A stretch of 64,000 nt of DNA from Streptomyces minutiscleroticus (GTDB taxonomy: Bacteria; Actinomycetota; Actinomycetes; Streptomycetales; Streptomycetaceae): positions 62,001 through 126,000 of the forward strand of contig NZ_BMVU01000011.1 in NCBI RefSeq assembly GCF_014650875.1, written 5' to 3'. The notes below the pieces were generated by a model. The model saw only the letters and a list, made by a program, of their open reading frames with translations, was not told the DNA's origin and searched no databases. How positions within the stretch are numbered: position 1 is the stretch's first letter; each line of letters opens with the position of its first letter. The translations under genes were made by a program, and so were the position numbers. Shown one piece after another: positions 8,088 through 17,732 of this stretch.

Positions 8088-9203
8088 TCACGACGTCTTC
8101 GGGGCCGGCAGGCTCAGGTGGAGCTCGTAACCGCCGTCCGGGGTGGAACCCGCGGTGACGGTGCCGCCCAGCAGCTCGGCCCGCTGACGCAGGCCGACCA
8201 GGCCGTGGTGGGCGCCGGGCAGCGGCAGGGCGGGCCGGCCGGAGGGCGTGTTGGTGACGACGGCGTGGACGACGCCGTCCTCGTGCCGGACCCGGATGGT
8301 GGCCGAGGCGCCGGGCGCGTGCTTGCGCACGTTGGTCAGCGCCTCCTGCACCGTGCGGTAGACCGCGCGCTGCACGGTCGCGGGCAGGTCACCGGGCAGG
8401 TCCGTGCACAGGTCGGCCTCGATGCCGCTGTCGAGGACCAGGCGCTCCAGGTCCGCCAGGGACGGCTGCGGCGTCAGCTCGGCGGGCCCGCTCTCGGAGG
8501 CGCGCAGCACGCTGACCATGTGCCGCAGTTCGTCCAGCGTCCGCACGCTGAGCTGTCTGATGGTGGCGGCCGCCCCCTTCGTCTCCGGGTCGCGGCTGCT
8601 CACCTGGAGCGAGCCGGCCCGTACGGCGATCAGGCTCACCTGGTGGGAGACCACGTCGTGCATCTCCCGGGCCAGCTGCGCCCGCTCCTTGGCCAGCACC
8701 GACTGGGCCGTGAGCAGGCGTTCGTGCTCGCGGGCCCGGGAGATCTCCACGAGCCGGAGCGACAGCTCGCGCTTGGCCTGGACGAGCTGGCCGAGGAAGA
8801 CGGGGGCGGCCGCCGTGCCCAGCGCGTAGCTGACCGAGACGATGGTCCACGGCTCCCACGGATCGCCGAACTCCGGGGACGGCCAGTTCCACGACGTCGT
8901 GTCGCTGACGGTGAACGCGATCGCGCACCCGGCCAGCAGCCAGCGGTGGCGGGTGCGGACGGCGAGCGAGTACAGGGCCGCCAGCGTGGCGAACACCGCG
9001 TCGGTGACCAGGGTCGTCGGCAGGGTCAGCGCGAAGGTCGCCAACGGCAGGTGGCGGCGGAGCGCGAGGGAGAAGGCCGCCAGCAGCCCGGCGGCCAGCC
9101 GCAGCGGCTCCGCGCAGTGGACGTGCACCCAGACGTCCAGCAGCGAGGCCGCGATCACCGCGATGTCCAGCGCCGGGCCGGGCAGGCGGCGGGAGGTCGT
9201 CAC
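8088..9203 (-). CDS. NarL-type sensor histidine kinase
   Basis: A 371-residue inner-membrane sensor kinase. The N-terminal 130 residues hold four or five hydrophobic segments. A HisKA_3 dimerisation domain follows, with phospho-acceptor motif LAREMHDVVSHQVSLI. The HATPase domain has the N-box EALTNVRKHA and the G-box HHGLVGLRQRAELLGG. GTG 9203 overlaps the TGA of the response-regulator gene (GTGA), so kinase translation is coupled to it. No extracellular sensing domain is evident, so the signal is probably membrane- or envelope-borne. The divergent DUF418 membrane gene is a plausible target by position only. Confidence 0.92.
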   Translation of the reverse strand: MTTSRRLPGPALDIAVIAASLLDVWVHVHCAEPLRLAAGLLAAFSLALRRHLPLATFALTLPTTLVTDAVFATLAALYSLAVRTRHRWLLAGCAIAFTVSDTTSWNWPSPEFGDPWEPWTIVSVSYALGTAAAPVFLGQLVQAKRELSLRLVEISRAREHERLLTAQSVLAKERAQLAREMHDVVSHQVSLIAVRAGSLQVSSRDPETKGAAATIRQLSVRTLDELRHMVSVLRASESGPAELTPQPSLADLERLVLDSGIEADLCTDLPGDLPATVQRAVYRTVQEALTNVRKHAPGASATIRVRHEDGVVHAVVTNTPSGRPALPLPGAHHGLVGLRQRAELLGGTVTAGSTPDGGYELHLSLPAPKTS

Positions 9204-9865
9204 CCGTAGTCCCCCTCCCGCGGCCGCCTGAGCAGGCCCGCGCGGTCGGCCAGCAGGGCCGCCTGCAGGCGGCTGTTGACCTGCAGCTTGGTGAGCAGCG
9301 CGCTCACGTGGTCCTTGACCGTCCCCGTGCTCAGGTGCATCCGCGCCCCGATGTCGGCGTTGGACAGGCCCTCGGCGACGAGGGCGAGCACGGCGCGTTC
9401 GCGCGGGGTCAGCCGGGCGACGGCGCGGGCCGCGCCCTCCCGCGGCTCGTTGTCCAGATACCCGTCCACGACGGCGCGGGTGACCTTGGCCGACAGGACG
9501 ACGTCGCCGTCGGCCAACGCCCGCACCAGGTGCGGAAGCTGCTCGGGGTCGGTGTCCTTGAGCAGGAAGCCGGCCGCTCCCGAGCGCAGCGCGGTCGCCA
9601 CGTACTCGTCCATGTCGAAGGTCGTCAGCATCGCCACCACGGGCGGATGCAGCAGCTTCCGCAGCTCGGCGAGGACGGTGAGCCCGTCCACGTCGGGCAT
9701 GCGGATGTCGAGCAGCACGACGTCGGGATGCGCCTCCCGCGCCGCGCGTATCGCCTGTCCTCCGGGAACCGCCCCCACCACCTCGATGTCGTCCGCGGTG
9801 TCGAGGATGTGCTGGAAACCCGTACGGATCAGGGCTTCGTCGTCGACCACCAGTACCCGGATCAC
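9200..9865 (-). CDS. NarL/LuxR-family response regulator
   Basis: A 221-residue two-component regulator. The receiver domain runs from about residue 1 to 118, with acidic residues in VLVVDDEALIRTGF and phospho-acceptor Asp in DVVLLDIRMP. The C-terminal LuxR helix-turn-helix is LTPRERAVLALVAEGLSNADI followed by HLSTGTVKDHVSALLTKL. It starts at GTG 9865 and is the first gene of a two-gene operon with the kinase. The divergent intergenic region carries a 13-bp inverted repeat (9973-10004) that could be its autoregulatory site. Confidence 0.93.
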   Translation of the reverse strand: MIRVLVVDDEALIRTGFQHILDTADDIEVVGAVPGGQAIRAAREAHPDVVLLDIRMPDVDGLTVLAELRKLLHPPVVAMLTTFDMDEYVATALRSGAAGFLLKDTDPEQLPHLVRALADGDVVLSAKVTRAVVDGYLDNEPREGAARAVARLTPRERAVLALVAEGLSNADIGARMHLSTGTVKDHVSALLTKLQVNSRLQAALLADRAGLLRRPREGDYG

Positions 9866-9972
9866 CTGTGCCCCGCCGCTCGTCTTCGGACCACCGTCGG
9901 ATTCCTACCATGTTCGGCTCCCCCGGGCGGTTTCGCTGGATCGGTTCCCGCCAAGCGGGCGGGATGCGCCCG

Positions 9973-10004
9973 GCCGGTCGGCGGGTGCACCCCCGCCGAC
10001 CGGC
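9973..10004. promoter_or_regulatory. 13-bp inverted repeat in divergent promoter region
   Basis: Bases 9973-9985 are the exact reverse complement of 9992-10004 around a six-base spacer. It lies about midway between the response-regulator start (9865) and the DUF418 start (10067). It may be an operator for the response regulator or a hairpin in a leader. Confidence 0.45.
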
Positions 10005-10066
10005 GGGCCGACTCCGGACCCGCGCCGGATGGTCCCGGAGCCGGACTGTGCGCACGCTGGTGTCTC

Positions 10067-11329
10067 ATGACACGCGACGCATCACCCGCACCGGTCTCCG
10101 CACCGGTCCCCGCCTCCGCCGCGAGCGCCGGACGTCCCGCCGACACCGCCCGTGCGCCGTCGACGGGACGGCTGGTCGGCATCGACCTGGCCCGGGGACT
10201 GGCCGTGTTCGGCATGTACGCCGCGCATGTGGGGCCTGATCCGGAGGAGGACCGATTACTTCTGGGAGGCCCCTTCGAGCTCCTGACCGAGCTGGGCCGC
10301 GGCCGGGCCCCCGCCCTGTTCGCCGTGCTCGCCGGGTTCTCCCTGATCATCCTCACCGGGCGCCCGCGGCCCCGCACGGGCCGCGCCGGGCGGCAGGCGG
10401 TGGCCCGGGTCGTCATCCGCTCCCTGCTCCTGCTGGTGGTGGGCTACGCGCTCGTCGCCCTGCCCACCATCATCGCCATCATCCTCCCCTGCTACGGACT
10501 GTTCTTCCTGGTGGTGCTGCCGCTGTACCGGCTGCGGGGCCGGACGCTGGCGGTGCTCGCCCTGACCACCGCGCTGGTCATGCCGCAGGTGCTGTTCTTC
10601 ATGCTCCGGGCGATCGACGAGGGGGACTGGGCCTGGACGATCATCGATTACGACCCCCTCGCCCGGATCACGGACACGGACGGCTTCATCGAACTGCTGT
10701 TCATCGGCGAGTACCCGGTGATCACCTGGGTGCCGTTCGTGCTCACGGGCATGGCGGTGGCCCGGCTCGACCTGCGCCGGCACGTCGTCCGCGCCCGGCT
10801 GGCGCTGACCGGCGCCGCGCTGGTCGTGCTCGGCCACGGTGGCTCGTGGCTGGCCCTGCACCTCGTGCCGAACGCGATGTCCGACGTCCTGACGGCCACG
10901 GACGGCGACTCGGCCGCGATGGCCTGGTGGGCGGACATGGTCGGCTACCCGGACGAGGAACTGCCCGGCGCCTGGCTGCTGGTGGGCGCGCCGCACAGCC
11001 AGACGACCTTCTCGATCCTCGGCAGCGCGGGGCTCGCGCTCCTGGTCCTGACCCTGTGCGTGGTCGTGGCGGACCGGATGCCGCGCCTGATCCGGCTGCT
11101 GCGCCCCGTCTGCGCGGTCGGCATGATCGCGCTCACGGCGTACGCCGCGCACATCTGCGTGATCGCCGTGCTGGGCATGCCGTACGACTACTTCCCGGCG
11201 GTGGCCATGCTGACCGGCCTCACCCTGGGCTCCATGCTCTTCGCGACCCTCTGGATGAACCACTTCCGGCGCGGTCCGCTGGAGCAGGCGCTCTACAAGG
11301 TCACCCAGGTGGCCCGCCGGGTGAAGTGA
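10067..11329 (+). CDS. DUF418 / YeiB-like multi-pass membrane protein
   Basis: A 420-residue polytopic membrane protein. After a 35-residue Ala/Pro/Ser-rich cytosolic leader come GRLVGIDLARGLAVFGMYAAH, the opening of HGSNAT/YeiB-type acyltransferase membrane proteins, and about nine to ten further hydrophobic segments. The C-terminal third corresponds to DUF418. Such proteins are thought to transfer acyl groups across the membrane; substrate is unknown. The start was set at ATG 10067 because TM1 then sits at the family position; no strong ribosome-binding site is visible and the mRNA may be leaderless. It is divergent from the two-component genes, which may control it. Confidence 0.8.
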   Translation: MTRDASPAPVSAPVPASAASAGRPADTARAPSTGRLVGIDLARGLAVFGMYAAHVGPDPEEDRLLLGGPFELLTELGRGRAPALFAVLAGFSLIILTGRPRPRTGRAGRQAVARVVIRSLLLLVVGYALVALPTIIAIILPCYGLFFLVVLPLYRLRGRTLAVLALTTALVMPQVLFFMLRAIDEGDWAWTIIDYDPLARITDTDGFIELLFIGEYPVITWVPFVLTGMAVARLDLRRHVVRARLALTGAALVVLGHGGSWLALHLVPNAMSDVLTATDGDSAAMAWWADMVGYPDEELPGAWLLVGAPHSQTTFSILGSAGLALLVLTLCVVVADRMPRLIRLLRPVCAVGMIALTAYAAHICVIAVLGMPYDYFPAVAMLTGLTLGSMLFATLWMNHFRRGPLEQALYKVTQVARRVK

Positions 11330-11485
11330 GGTGAGGGCGTACGGCGGTGCGTCCGGGGGGCGCGGGTCCTGCGGACGCACCGCCGTCGCCGTTGCCGTCG
11401 ACGACCGGGGGCGGGCCGTCGTGGAGCGGCTCGACTCCCTCTTCCCGTCAGGGACTTGAGCGGGTGGGACGGCGGCCCGGCCCGG

Positions 11486-12313
11486 CTACCGGCCGGCCGG
11501 TCCCGTCCCCGCCTCCGACTCCGCCTCCAGCGAGGCGCGCAGGCGCTCGTTGGCCATGCGCATGTGCTCGGCCATGGCGCGGTCCGCCGCCTCGGGGTCC
11601 CGGGCGCGGATCGCGTCGAGGACCGCGCCGTGCTCGCACAGCGTGCCGCTGACGGTGCCCTCGATGTCGCCCGCCCGCTCCATCCACACCTGGAGCAGCG
11701 CGCGGATGCTGTGCAGGATGTCGCTGAGGACGCTGTTGCGGGCGATCCGCGCCGTCTCCAGGTGGAAGGCGATGTCGGCCTCGATGAACGCCTTCACGTC
11801 GTGCCCGGCGTCCCGCATGTGGCCCAGGTGCTCCTCCAGGCGGGCCACGTCCTCGTCGCCGGCGCGCTCGGCGGCCAGGCGCGCCGAGACGCTCTCCATG
11901 TACGTCCGCACCTCGACGAGGTCCTGGGTGCGGCGCTGGCCGAGCATCAGGCCCCAGTTGATGGCGCGCGGCAGGAACTCGGAGGTGCCCTCGCGCACGT
12001 ACGAGCCGGACCCGGGGCGGATCTCGATGATGCCCAGCACGTCCAGGGCGGACAGCGCCCCGCGCACGCTGGAGCGGGCCACGCCGAGGGCCTCGGCGAG
12101 CTGCCGTTCGGCCGGGAGCCGGGTGCCGGGCCGGATGTTGCCGGCCGAGAGGTGGTCGAGGAGGCGCTTGGCCACCTCGCTGACCGAGGACTCGCGCACC
12201 ACGGGACGCAGGAGCTGGGCGAGGTCCGTCGGCTGCGCGGACTGGGCGGGCTGACTGGTCACGGCCACCAGTAGACCAGATTCCCGTGCCACGCAGCGAT
12301 CAAGGGGCTCCAT
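11486..12313 (-). CDS. FadR-subfamily GntR repressor of the apionate-type operon
   Basis: A GntR-family regulator of up to 275 residues. The winged helix at about residues 40-110 includes PAERQLAEALGVARSSVRGAL and IIEIRPGSGSYV. A C-terminal all-helical FCD/FadR-type effector domain follows, with the metal/acid-binding pattern DIAFHLETARIARN and EHGAVLDAIRARDPEAADRAM. ATG 12313 is the longest start; GTG 12268 or 12262 would give a shorter protein and cannot be excluded because no start has a clear ribosome-binding site. It is divergent from the six-gene catabolic operon, with a perfect palindrome between them, so it most likely represses that operon and itself. A sugar acid or phosphate pathway intermediate is the likely inducer. 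Confidence 0.88.
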   Translation of the reverse strand: MEPLDRCVARESGLLVAVTSQPAQSAQPTDLAQLLRPVVRESSVSEVAKRLLDHLSAGNIRPGTRLPAERQLAEALGVARSSVRGALSALDVLGIIEIRPGSGSYVREGTSEFLPRAINWGLMLGQRRTQDLVEVRTYMESVSARLAAERAGDEDVARLEEHLGHMRDAGHDVKAFIEADIAFHLETARIARNSVLSDILHSIRALLQVWMERAGDIEGTVSGTLCEHGAVLDAIRARDPEAADRAMAEHMRMANERLRASLEAESEAGTGPAGR

Positions 12314-12370
12314 CGCCTCTGTGACCAGCGCGTGTCAAGAGGGTAAAAATGCGACGCTCCTCACTTTGGT

Positions 12371-12387
12371 AAATTGGTGACCAATTT
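12371..12387. promoter_or_regulatory. GntR operator palindrome
   Basis: AAATTGGTGACCAATTT is a perfect 8+1+8 palindrome between the divergent gntR and transporter genes. The core TGGTGACCA fits the nGTnnnACn pattern of FadR-type GntR operators. It lies 58 bases from the regulator ATG and 121 bases from the transporter ATG. It is the only strikingly A/T-rich palindrome in this stretch. Confidence 0.8.
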
Positions 12388-12507
12388 GAAGTCGAGGCAT
12401 AGCGTGATCCCAGTTCGGCTCGACCGGCGTGGTGCACGGCATCGTCGCCCCGTCCTGCCGAGAGTGACGCGACCGGACAGAGCAGTCCGGCGAGCCGAGG
12501 AGTCGCC

Positions 12508-13893
12508 ATGCCATCCAGCGCAGTGCCACCCGCCTCGACGGCGCAGACCGCCGTCGAGAGGTCGGCCATCAAGAAGGTCTCCGTCCGCCTGGTCCCGTTC
12601 GTGGCCCTGATGTTCTTCGTGAACTATCTGGACCGCACCGCGGTGTCCTTCGCCGAACCCAACGGCATGGGCCAGGACCTGGCCCTCACCGCCGCCCAGT
12701 TCGGCTTCGCCTCCGGGATCTTCTTCCTCGGCTACATCGTGCTCGAGGTCCCCAGCAACATGGCCCTGCACCGCTTCGGCGCCCGCCGCTGGCTGGCCCG
12801 GATCATGGTGACCTGGGGCATCGTCTCGCTGCTCTTCACCTGGGTGCAGAACAGCGAGCAGCTGTACGCGCTGCGCTTCCTGCTCGGCGTCGCCGAGGCC
12901 GGCTTCTTCCCGGGCGCGATCCTCTTCCTCAGCCAGTGGGTGCCGTCCCGACACCGCACCAAGATCCTCGGCTTGTTCTACCTGGCCCAGCCGCTGACCA
13001 CGGTGTTCGGCGCCCCGCTCGCGGGCTGGCTGATCAACCGCCATGGCCTGTTCGGCCTCGAGGGCTGGCGCGTGATGTTCCTGTTCGTGTCGCTGCCCGC
13101 GATCCTGCTCGGCGCCATCGCCTGGTTCTACCTGATCGACCGCCCGGCCGACGCCAAGTGGCTGACGGCCGACGAGAAGACCTGGCTGACCGGCGCCCTG
13201 GAGGCCGAGAACGCCGGCAAGACCGGCCACGAGGGCAGGGGCGGCCACGCCAAGGGCGACCTGAAGGCCGCGTTCACCAACGCCCGCGTCTGGGTCCTCG
13301 CCGTCGTCTACTTCGGCTTCGTCTACGGCCTGTACGCCCTGGCGTTCTTCCTGCCGACGATCATCAACGGCTTCCAGGAGCAGTACGACACCACCTTCAG
13401 CGTGATGGACAAGGCCTGGATCACCGCGATCCCGTACCTGCCCGCCGCGATCGTGCTCTTCCTCTGGACCCGCCACGCCACCCGCAACGGCACCCGCACC
13501 TGGCACATCGCCGGTCCGGCCGTCGTCGGCGGCGTCACCATCCCGCTCGCCCTCTACATGGGCTCGCCCACGGCCACCGTCGCCGTCATCACCGTCACCG
13601 CCTGCTCGATCTTCGCCGCCCTGCCGGTCTTCTGGTCCGTGCCCTCCCGGTTCCTGACCGGGGCCGCCGCGGCCGCCGGCATCGCGCTGATCAACACGGC
13701 GGGCAACATCGCCGGTTTCGCCGCCAGCTACGTCACCGGCTGGCTGAAGGACTGGACCGGCGACTACTACGTACCGCTCTACCTGGTCGGCGCCCTCATG
13801 CTGCTGTCGGCCGTCCTGATGATCCGGCTCGCCTCCCGCACCCGCCCCGACGCGGACGCGGAGCACCGCGAGCCGGCGGAGGCCCTTCGATGA
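12508..13893 (+). CDS. MFS transporter, ACS (anion:cation symporter) type
   Basis: A 461-residue 12-TM transporter, first gene of the operon. The N-terminus contains [13 protein letters not shown] and, between TM2 and TM3, [14 protein letters not shown], both typical of the ACS family that imports sugar acids such as galactonate, tartrate or glucarate by proton symport. A central cytosolic loop of about 40 residues precedes TM7. Family specificity for organic anions agrees with a sugar-acid substrate such as D-apionate. The TGA stop overlaps the kinase ATG (ATGA), giving translational coupling. Repression by the divergent GntR protein through the palindrome at 12371 is inferred. Confidence 0.88.
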   Translation: MPSSAVPPASTAQTAVERSAIKKVSVRLVPFVALMFFVNYLDRTAVSFAEPNGMGQDLALTAAQFGFASGIFFLGYIVLEVPSNMALHRFGARRWLARIMVTWGIVSLLFTWVQNSEQLYALRFLLGVAEAGFFPGAILFLSQWVPSRHRTKILGLFYLAQPLTTVFGAPLAGWLINRHGLFGLEGWRVMFLFVSLPAILLGAIAWFYLIDRPADAKWLTADEKTWLTGALEAENAGKTGHEGRGGHAKGDLKAAFTNARVWVLAVVYFGFVYGLYALAFFLPTIINGFQEQYDTTFSVMDKAWITAIPYLPAAIVLFLWTRHATRNGTRTWHIAGPAVVGGVTIPLALYMGSPTATVAVITVTACSIFAALPVFWSVPSRFLTGAAAAAGIALINTAGNIAGFAASYVTGWLKDWTGDYYVPLYLVGALMLLSAVLMIRLASRTRPDADAEHREPAEALR

Positions 13894-15656
13894 CCCGCCT
13901 GTTCAACGACCCCGCCGCCTTCGCCGACGAGGCGCTCGAAGGCTTCGCCGCCGCCCACCGGCGCTGGGTGCGGCCCGTGACCGGAGGCGTCGTCCGCGCC
14001 GTGCCCACCCCGCGCGGCCAGGTCGCCGTCGTCGTCGGCGGCGGGTCGGGCCACTACCCGGCCTTCTCCGGCCTGGTCGGCCAGGGCCTCGCGCACGGCG
14101 CTGCCGTCGGCAACGTCTTCGCCTCCCCGTCCGCCCAGCAGATACGCACGGTGGCCCGCGCGGCCGAGGCCGGCGCCGGGGTGCTGCTGATGTACGGCAA
14201 CTACGCCGGCGACGTGCTGCACTTCGGGCAGGCCGCCCGGCGGCTGACCGCCGACGGCGTGCCCACCCGCACCCTCGCCGTCACCGACGACATCTCCAGC
14301 GCCACCGCCGAGGAGGCTGCCAAGCGCCGCGGCATCGCGGGCGACCTGCCCGTGTTCAAGGCCGCCGCGGCCGCCGCCGAGCAGGGCGCGGACCTGGAGG
14401 AGGTGGTGCGCGTCGCGGAGCACGCCAACGCCCGCACCCGCTCCTTCGGCATCGCCTTCTCCGGCTGCACGCTGCCGGGCGCCGAGGACCCGCTGTTCAC
14501 CGTGGACGAGGGCCGCATGGCCGTGGGCCTGGGCATCCACGGCGAGCCCGGCATCGGCGAGGAGGCGGTGCCCAGCGCCGACGAGGCCGCCGAGCTGCTG
14601 GTGGGCAAGGTGCTGGCCGAGCTGCCCGAGGGCGTGGAGCGGGCCTCCGGCGGCCGCGCGGCCGTGATCCTCAACGGGCTCGGCTCGGTCAAGTACGAGG
14701 AGCTGTTCGTCGTCTACCGCCGTGTGGCGCGGCTGCTCGCCGAGGCGGGCGTCGAGATCGTCGACCCCGAGGTCGGCGAGCTGGTCACCAGCTTCGACAT
14801 GGCCGGCGTCTCCCTCACCCTGACCTGGCTCGACGACGAGCTGGAGGCGCTGTGGACCGCGCCCGCGGACACCCCCGCCTACCGCAAGGGCAGCGTCGAG
14901 CGGCCGCAGGACCTCCCGGACGAGGTCCCGGCCGAGGCCGACGGCGGCACCGAGGCGGTGCCCGAGGCGACCGAGGAGTCCCGGGTGACCGGGCGCCTGG
15001 TCGCCGAGACCCTGACCACCGTCCGGGACACGATCGACGCGCACGCCGAGGAGCTCGGCCGCATCGACGCCGTCGCGGGCGACGGCGACCACGGCATCGG
15101 CATGCAGCGCGGCTCCACGGCCGCGGCCGAGGCCGCGGAGCACGCCGTCGCCGCCGGCGCGGGCGCCGCCACCGTCCTGCACCGGGCCTCCGACGCCTGG
15201 GCGGACAGGGCGGGCGGCACCTCCGGCGCGTTGTGGGGCGTCATCCTGCGCGCGATCGGCGACGCGCTGGGCGACAGCGAGCGGCCGACCGCCGACCGGG
15301 TCGCCCGGGGCGTCACCGACGCCTCCGCCGGCGTCCGCTCGCTCGGCGGCGCCGAGGTCGGCGACAAGACCATGGTCGACGTCCTCGTGCCCTTCGCGGA
15401 CATGCTGGCCGCCGAGGTGGCCGCGGGGGCCGCCCTCACCGCCGCCTGGGACACGGCCGCCGAGGCCGCCGCGAAGGCCGCCCGCGACACCGCGGACCTG
15501 CTGCCCCGCATGGGCCGCGCCCGCCCCCACGCCGAGAAGTCGCTCGGCACCCCCGACGCGGGCGCCCACTCGCTCGCTCTCATCGTCCGGGCCGTCCACG
15601 GCGTGCTCGGCACCCGCAAGCAGGCGCCGGCCGTCGGCGGCGCCGACCGCAAGTGA
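13890..15656 (+). CDS. lerK: DhaK-DhaL fusion kinase, probable L-erythrulose kinase LerK
   Basis: A 588-residue ATP-dependent kinase. The DhaK domain (about residues 1-330) has [18 protein letters not shown] and [12 protein letters not shown]; the His in GIHGE forms the covalent hemiaminal with the ketose. The DhaL domain (about 385-575) has the magnesium motif [10 protein letters not shown] and GGTSGALWG. Single-chain DhaK-DhaL proteins phosphorylate dihydroxyacetone or, as LerK in erythritol/threitol and apionate pathways, L-erythrulose to the 1-phosphate. Neighbouring isomerases of the LerI and DerI types favour erythrulose. Its ATG overlaps the transporter stop. Plain dihydroxyacetone kinase is the alternative, but does not explain the other five genes. 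Confidence 0.78.
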   Translation: MTRLFNDPAAFADEALEGFAAAHRRWVRPVTGGVVRAVPTPRGQVAVVVGGGSGHYPAFSGLVGQGLAHGAAVGNVFASPSAQQIRTVARAAEAGAGVLLMYGNYAGDVLHFGQAARRLTADGVPTRTLAVTDDISSATAEEAAKRRGIAGDLPVFKAAAAAAEQGADLEEVVRVAEHANARTRSFGIAFSGCTLPGAEDPLFTVDEGRMAVGLGIHGEPGIGEEAVPSADEAAELLVGKVLAELPEGVERASGGRAAVILNGLGSVKYEELFVVYRRVARLLAEAGVEIVDPEVGELVTSFDMAGVSLTLTWLDDELEALWTAPADTPAYRKGSVERPQDLPDEVPAEADGGTEAVPEATEESRVTGRLVAETLTTVRDTIDAHAEELGRIDAVAGDGDHGIGMQRGSTAAAEAAEHAVAAGAGAATVLHRASDAWADRAGGTSGALWGVILRAIGDALGDSERPTADRVARGVTDASAGVRSLGGAEVGDKTMVDVLVPFADMLAAEVAAGAALTAAWDTAAEAAAKAARDTADLLPRMGRARPHAEKSLGTPDAGAHSLALIVRAVHGVLGTRKQAPAVGGADRK

Positions 15657-15667
15657 AGGAAACCCCC

Positions 15668-16141
15668 ATGAGCGACAAGCTCCGCATCGTCGTCGGCTGC
15701 GACGACGCCGGCTACCAGTACAAGGAAGCCCTGAAGAAGGACCTGGAGAACAGCGACCTGGTCGCCTCCGTCGCCGACGTGGGCGTGGACGCCGACGGCC
15801 ACACCGCCTACCCGAAGGTCGCCATCGCCGCCGCCGAGATGGTCGCCCGCGGCGAGGCCGACCGCGCCCTGCTGGTGTGCGGCACCGGCCTGGGCGTGGC
15901 GATCGCCGCCAACAAGGTCAAGGGCGTCCGCGCCGTCACCGCGCACGACTCCTTCTCCGTGGAGCGCGCGATCCTCTCCAACAACGCCCAGGTGCTGACC
16001 TTCGGCCAGCGCGTCATCGGCCTGGAGCTGGCCCGCCGCCTGGCCAAGGAGTGGCTGACCTACCGCTTCGACACCTCCTCCCCGTCCGCCGCCAAGGTCC
16101 AGCTGATGTGCGACTACGAGAACACCGACGAGGCCGCCTGA
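15668..16141 (+). CDS. derI: RpiB/LacAB-family isomerase, probable DerI
   Basis: A 157-residue cytosolic isomerase of the RpiB family, with [17 protein letters not shown] at the N-terminus and the phosphate-binding/catalytic loop [20 protein letters not shown], in which the Cys acts as base. In Mycobacterium tetritol pathways the family member DerI converts D-erythrulose 4-phosphate to D-erythrose 4-phosphate. Context with LerK- and LerI-like genes supports that role over ribose 5-phosphate isomerisation. GAAGGAAA precedes ATG 15668, and the TGA overlaps the next ATG by one base. The product would feed the pentose phosphate pathway. Confidence 0.78.
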   Translation: MSDKLRIVVGCDDAGYQYKEALKKDLENSDLVASVADVGVDADGHTAYPKVAIAAAEMVARGEADRALLVCGTGLGVAIAANKVKGVRAVTAHDSFSVERAILSNNAQVLTFGQRVIGLELARRLAKEWLTYRFDTSSPSAAKVQLMCDYENTDEAA

Positions 16142-16923
16142 TGCCCTCCCGCCAGGCACCCGTCCTGCTGGGGGTGAGCCTGAAGATGTACTTCGGCCAC
16201 CACCAGACCCTGAACTGGACCCGGAAGGTGGCCGCCGTCGCGGACCGGCACCCGGCCGTGACCAGTGGCGCGGCGAAGCTGTTCGTCCTGCCGCCCTTCC
16301 CCGCGATCGTGCCGGTGGCCGGGCTGCTGTCCGGCTCCGGCGTCGACTTCGGGGCGCAGGACGTCGCCACCGAGGACAGCGGCCCGTACACCGGCGAGGT
16401 CGGCGGCCCGTACCTCAAGGAGATCGGCTGCCGCTACGCCGAGGTCGGCCACGCCGAGCGCCGCCGCCTATACGGCGAGGGCGACACCGTCGTCGCGGCC
16501 AAGACCGCCGCGGCCCTGCGCAACGGCCTGACCCCGGTGCTGTGCGTCGGCGAGCTCGATCCGGTCGCCCCGGACGAGGCCGCCCGCCGCACGGTGGCCG
16601 AGGCGGAGCGGCTGCTGCGGGGACGCGAGGGCGCGGTCGTGCTGGCCTACGAGCCGCAGTGGGCCATCGGCGCCCCCGAGCCCGCCTCGGCCGAGCACAT
16701 CACCACCGTGTGCCGGGCGCTGCGCGACTGGCTCGGCGCCCGGCCCCACCACGCCGGCTCCACCGTCATCTACGGCGGCAGCGCCGGACCCGGTCTGCTC
16801 AGCAGGCTCGGGCCCGCCGTCGGCGGCCTCTTCCTGGGCCGCTTCGCCCACGACCCCGACGCGGTGGCGAGCATCCTGGACGAGATCCGGCTCGGCGCCG
16901 CCCCCGAGACGGCGGTGGCGTGA
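16141..16923 (+). CDS. lerI: TIM-like isomerase, probable LerI
   Basis: A 260-residue TIM-barrel isomerase paralogous to triosephosphate isomerase. Lys in GVSLKMYFGH, His in RYAEVGHAERRR and Glu in VLAYEPQWAIGA match the catalytic Lys, His and Glu of TIM, and YGGSAGPGLLS matches the phosphate-binding loop. The N-terminal NWKMN of housekeeping TpiA is replaced by SLKMYFG, and the loop-6 region differs (AIGAPEPA), as in LerI proteins that isomerise L-erythrulose 1-phosphate to D-erythrulose 4-phosphate. It overlaps both neighbours by one to three bases. A second housekeeping TpiA is expected elsewhere. Confidence 0.78.
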   Translation: MPSRQAPVLLGVSLKMYFGHHQTLNWTRKVAAVADRHPAVTSGAAKLFVLPPFPAIVPVAGLLSGSGVDFGAQDVATEDSGPYTGEVGGPYLKEIGCRYAEVGHAERRRLYGEGDTVVAAKTAAALRNGLTPVLCVGELDPVAPDEAARRTVAEAERLLRGREGAVVLAYEPQWAIGAPEPASAEHITTVCRALRDWLGARPHHAGSTVIYGGSAGPGLLSRLGPAVGGLFLGRFAHDPDAVASILDEIRLGAAPETAVA

Positions 16924-17732
16924 TGACCCGCTACGGCATCAGCACCTACGCGTACTTCTGGCGCATCTCGCAGCGGGCCCCGAAGCCCATGCCGCTTCAG
17001 GACATGCTGCGCGACACCGCCGGGCTGGGCGGGCAGGTCTTCCAGATCTGCGACTACGCCCCGATCGAGTCCTACGACGCGGCGCGGCTCGCGGACGTGC
17101 GGGCCGCCGCCGCCGACCTGGGCCTGACCCTGGAGCTCGGCACCCGCGGCGTGCGCACCGAGCACCTGCTGAAGTACCTCGACATGGCCGAGCACCTGGG
17201 AGTCACCCTGGTGCGCTCCATGCTCAACACCGCCGACCACCGGCCGGCCGCCGACGAGGCGACCGCCCTGCTCCGGAAGGCCGCCGAGCGCTACGCGGAC
17301 GCCGGGGTCACCCTCGGCCTGGAGACCTACGAGCAGGTCTCCACCGACGGCCTCGTGTCGGTCGTCGAGCGCGTGGACAGCCCGTACCTGGGCGTCGTCC
17401 TGGACCCCGGCAACAGCGTGGCCCGGCTGGAGCGTCCCGTGGACGTCGTGGCCGCCACCGCCGGGCACGTCGTCAACATCCACGTGAAGGACTTCGCCTT
17501 CACGCGCCGCGACGGCTGGGTGGGCTTCACCTACGCCGGCTGCCCGCTGGGGGAGGGGCTCCTGGACTACGACGGCATGATCGCCGCGGTGGAGGAGGCC
17601 CGGCCCGGGCGCGACATCAACCAGATCGTGGAGCACTGGCTCCCGTGGCAGGACGAGGGCTACGAGGCCACCGCCCGGCTCGAACACCAGTGGACGCAGC
17701 ACAGCATCACCACTCTTCTGAGGAGCAAGTAA
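16923..17732 (+). CDS. oiaC: sugar phosphate isomerase/epimerase fold, probable 3-oxo-isoapionate decarboxylase OiaC
   Basis: A 269-residue AP-endonuclease-2-type TIM barrel. Metal-ligand candidates lie at LGLETYEQ, VLDPGNSV, VNIHVKDFAF and INQIVEHWLPW. In the D-apionate pathway described for several bacteria, OiaC of this superfamily decarboxylates 3-oxo-isoapionate to L-erythrulose, which is exactly the substrate of the LerK-like kinase two genes upstream. The superfamily is functionally broad, so the assignment rests on the operon. ATG 16923 overlaps the lerI TGA and the TAA overlaps the next ATG. Confidence 0.65.
   Translation: MTRYGISTYAYFWRISQRAPKPMPLQDMLRDTAGLGGQVFQICDYAPIESYDAARLADVRAAAADLGLTLELGTRGVRTEHLLKYLDMAEHLGVTLVRSMLNTADHRPAADEATALLRKAAERYADAGVTLGLETYEQVSTDGLVSVVERVDSPYLGVVLDPGNSVARLERPVDVVAATAGHVVNIHVKDFAFTRRDGWVGFTYAGCPLGEGLLDYDGMIAAVEEARPGRDINQIVEHWLPWQDEGYEATARLEHQWTQHSITTLLRSK

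Noticed and set aside
7322..8158. Long overlapping frames on both strands in the phoD to two-component spacer.
   Set aside because: Gly/Arg/Pro-rich low complexity, arising from G-rich repeats; no family motif and no ribosome-binding site.
11331..11459. A 42-codon + strand frame (GTG 11331) ending TAVAVAVDDRGRAVVERLDSLFP, which looks protein-like.
   Set aside because: No ribosome-binding site and no recognisable full domain. It may be the tail of a lost gene, but the evidence is too thin to annotate.
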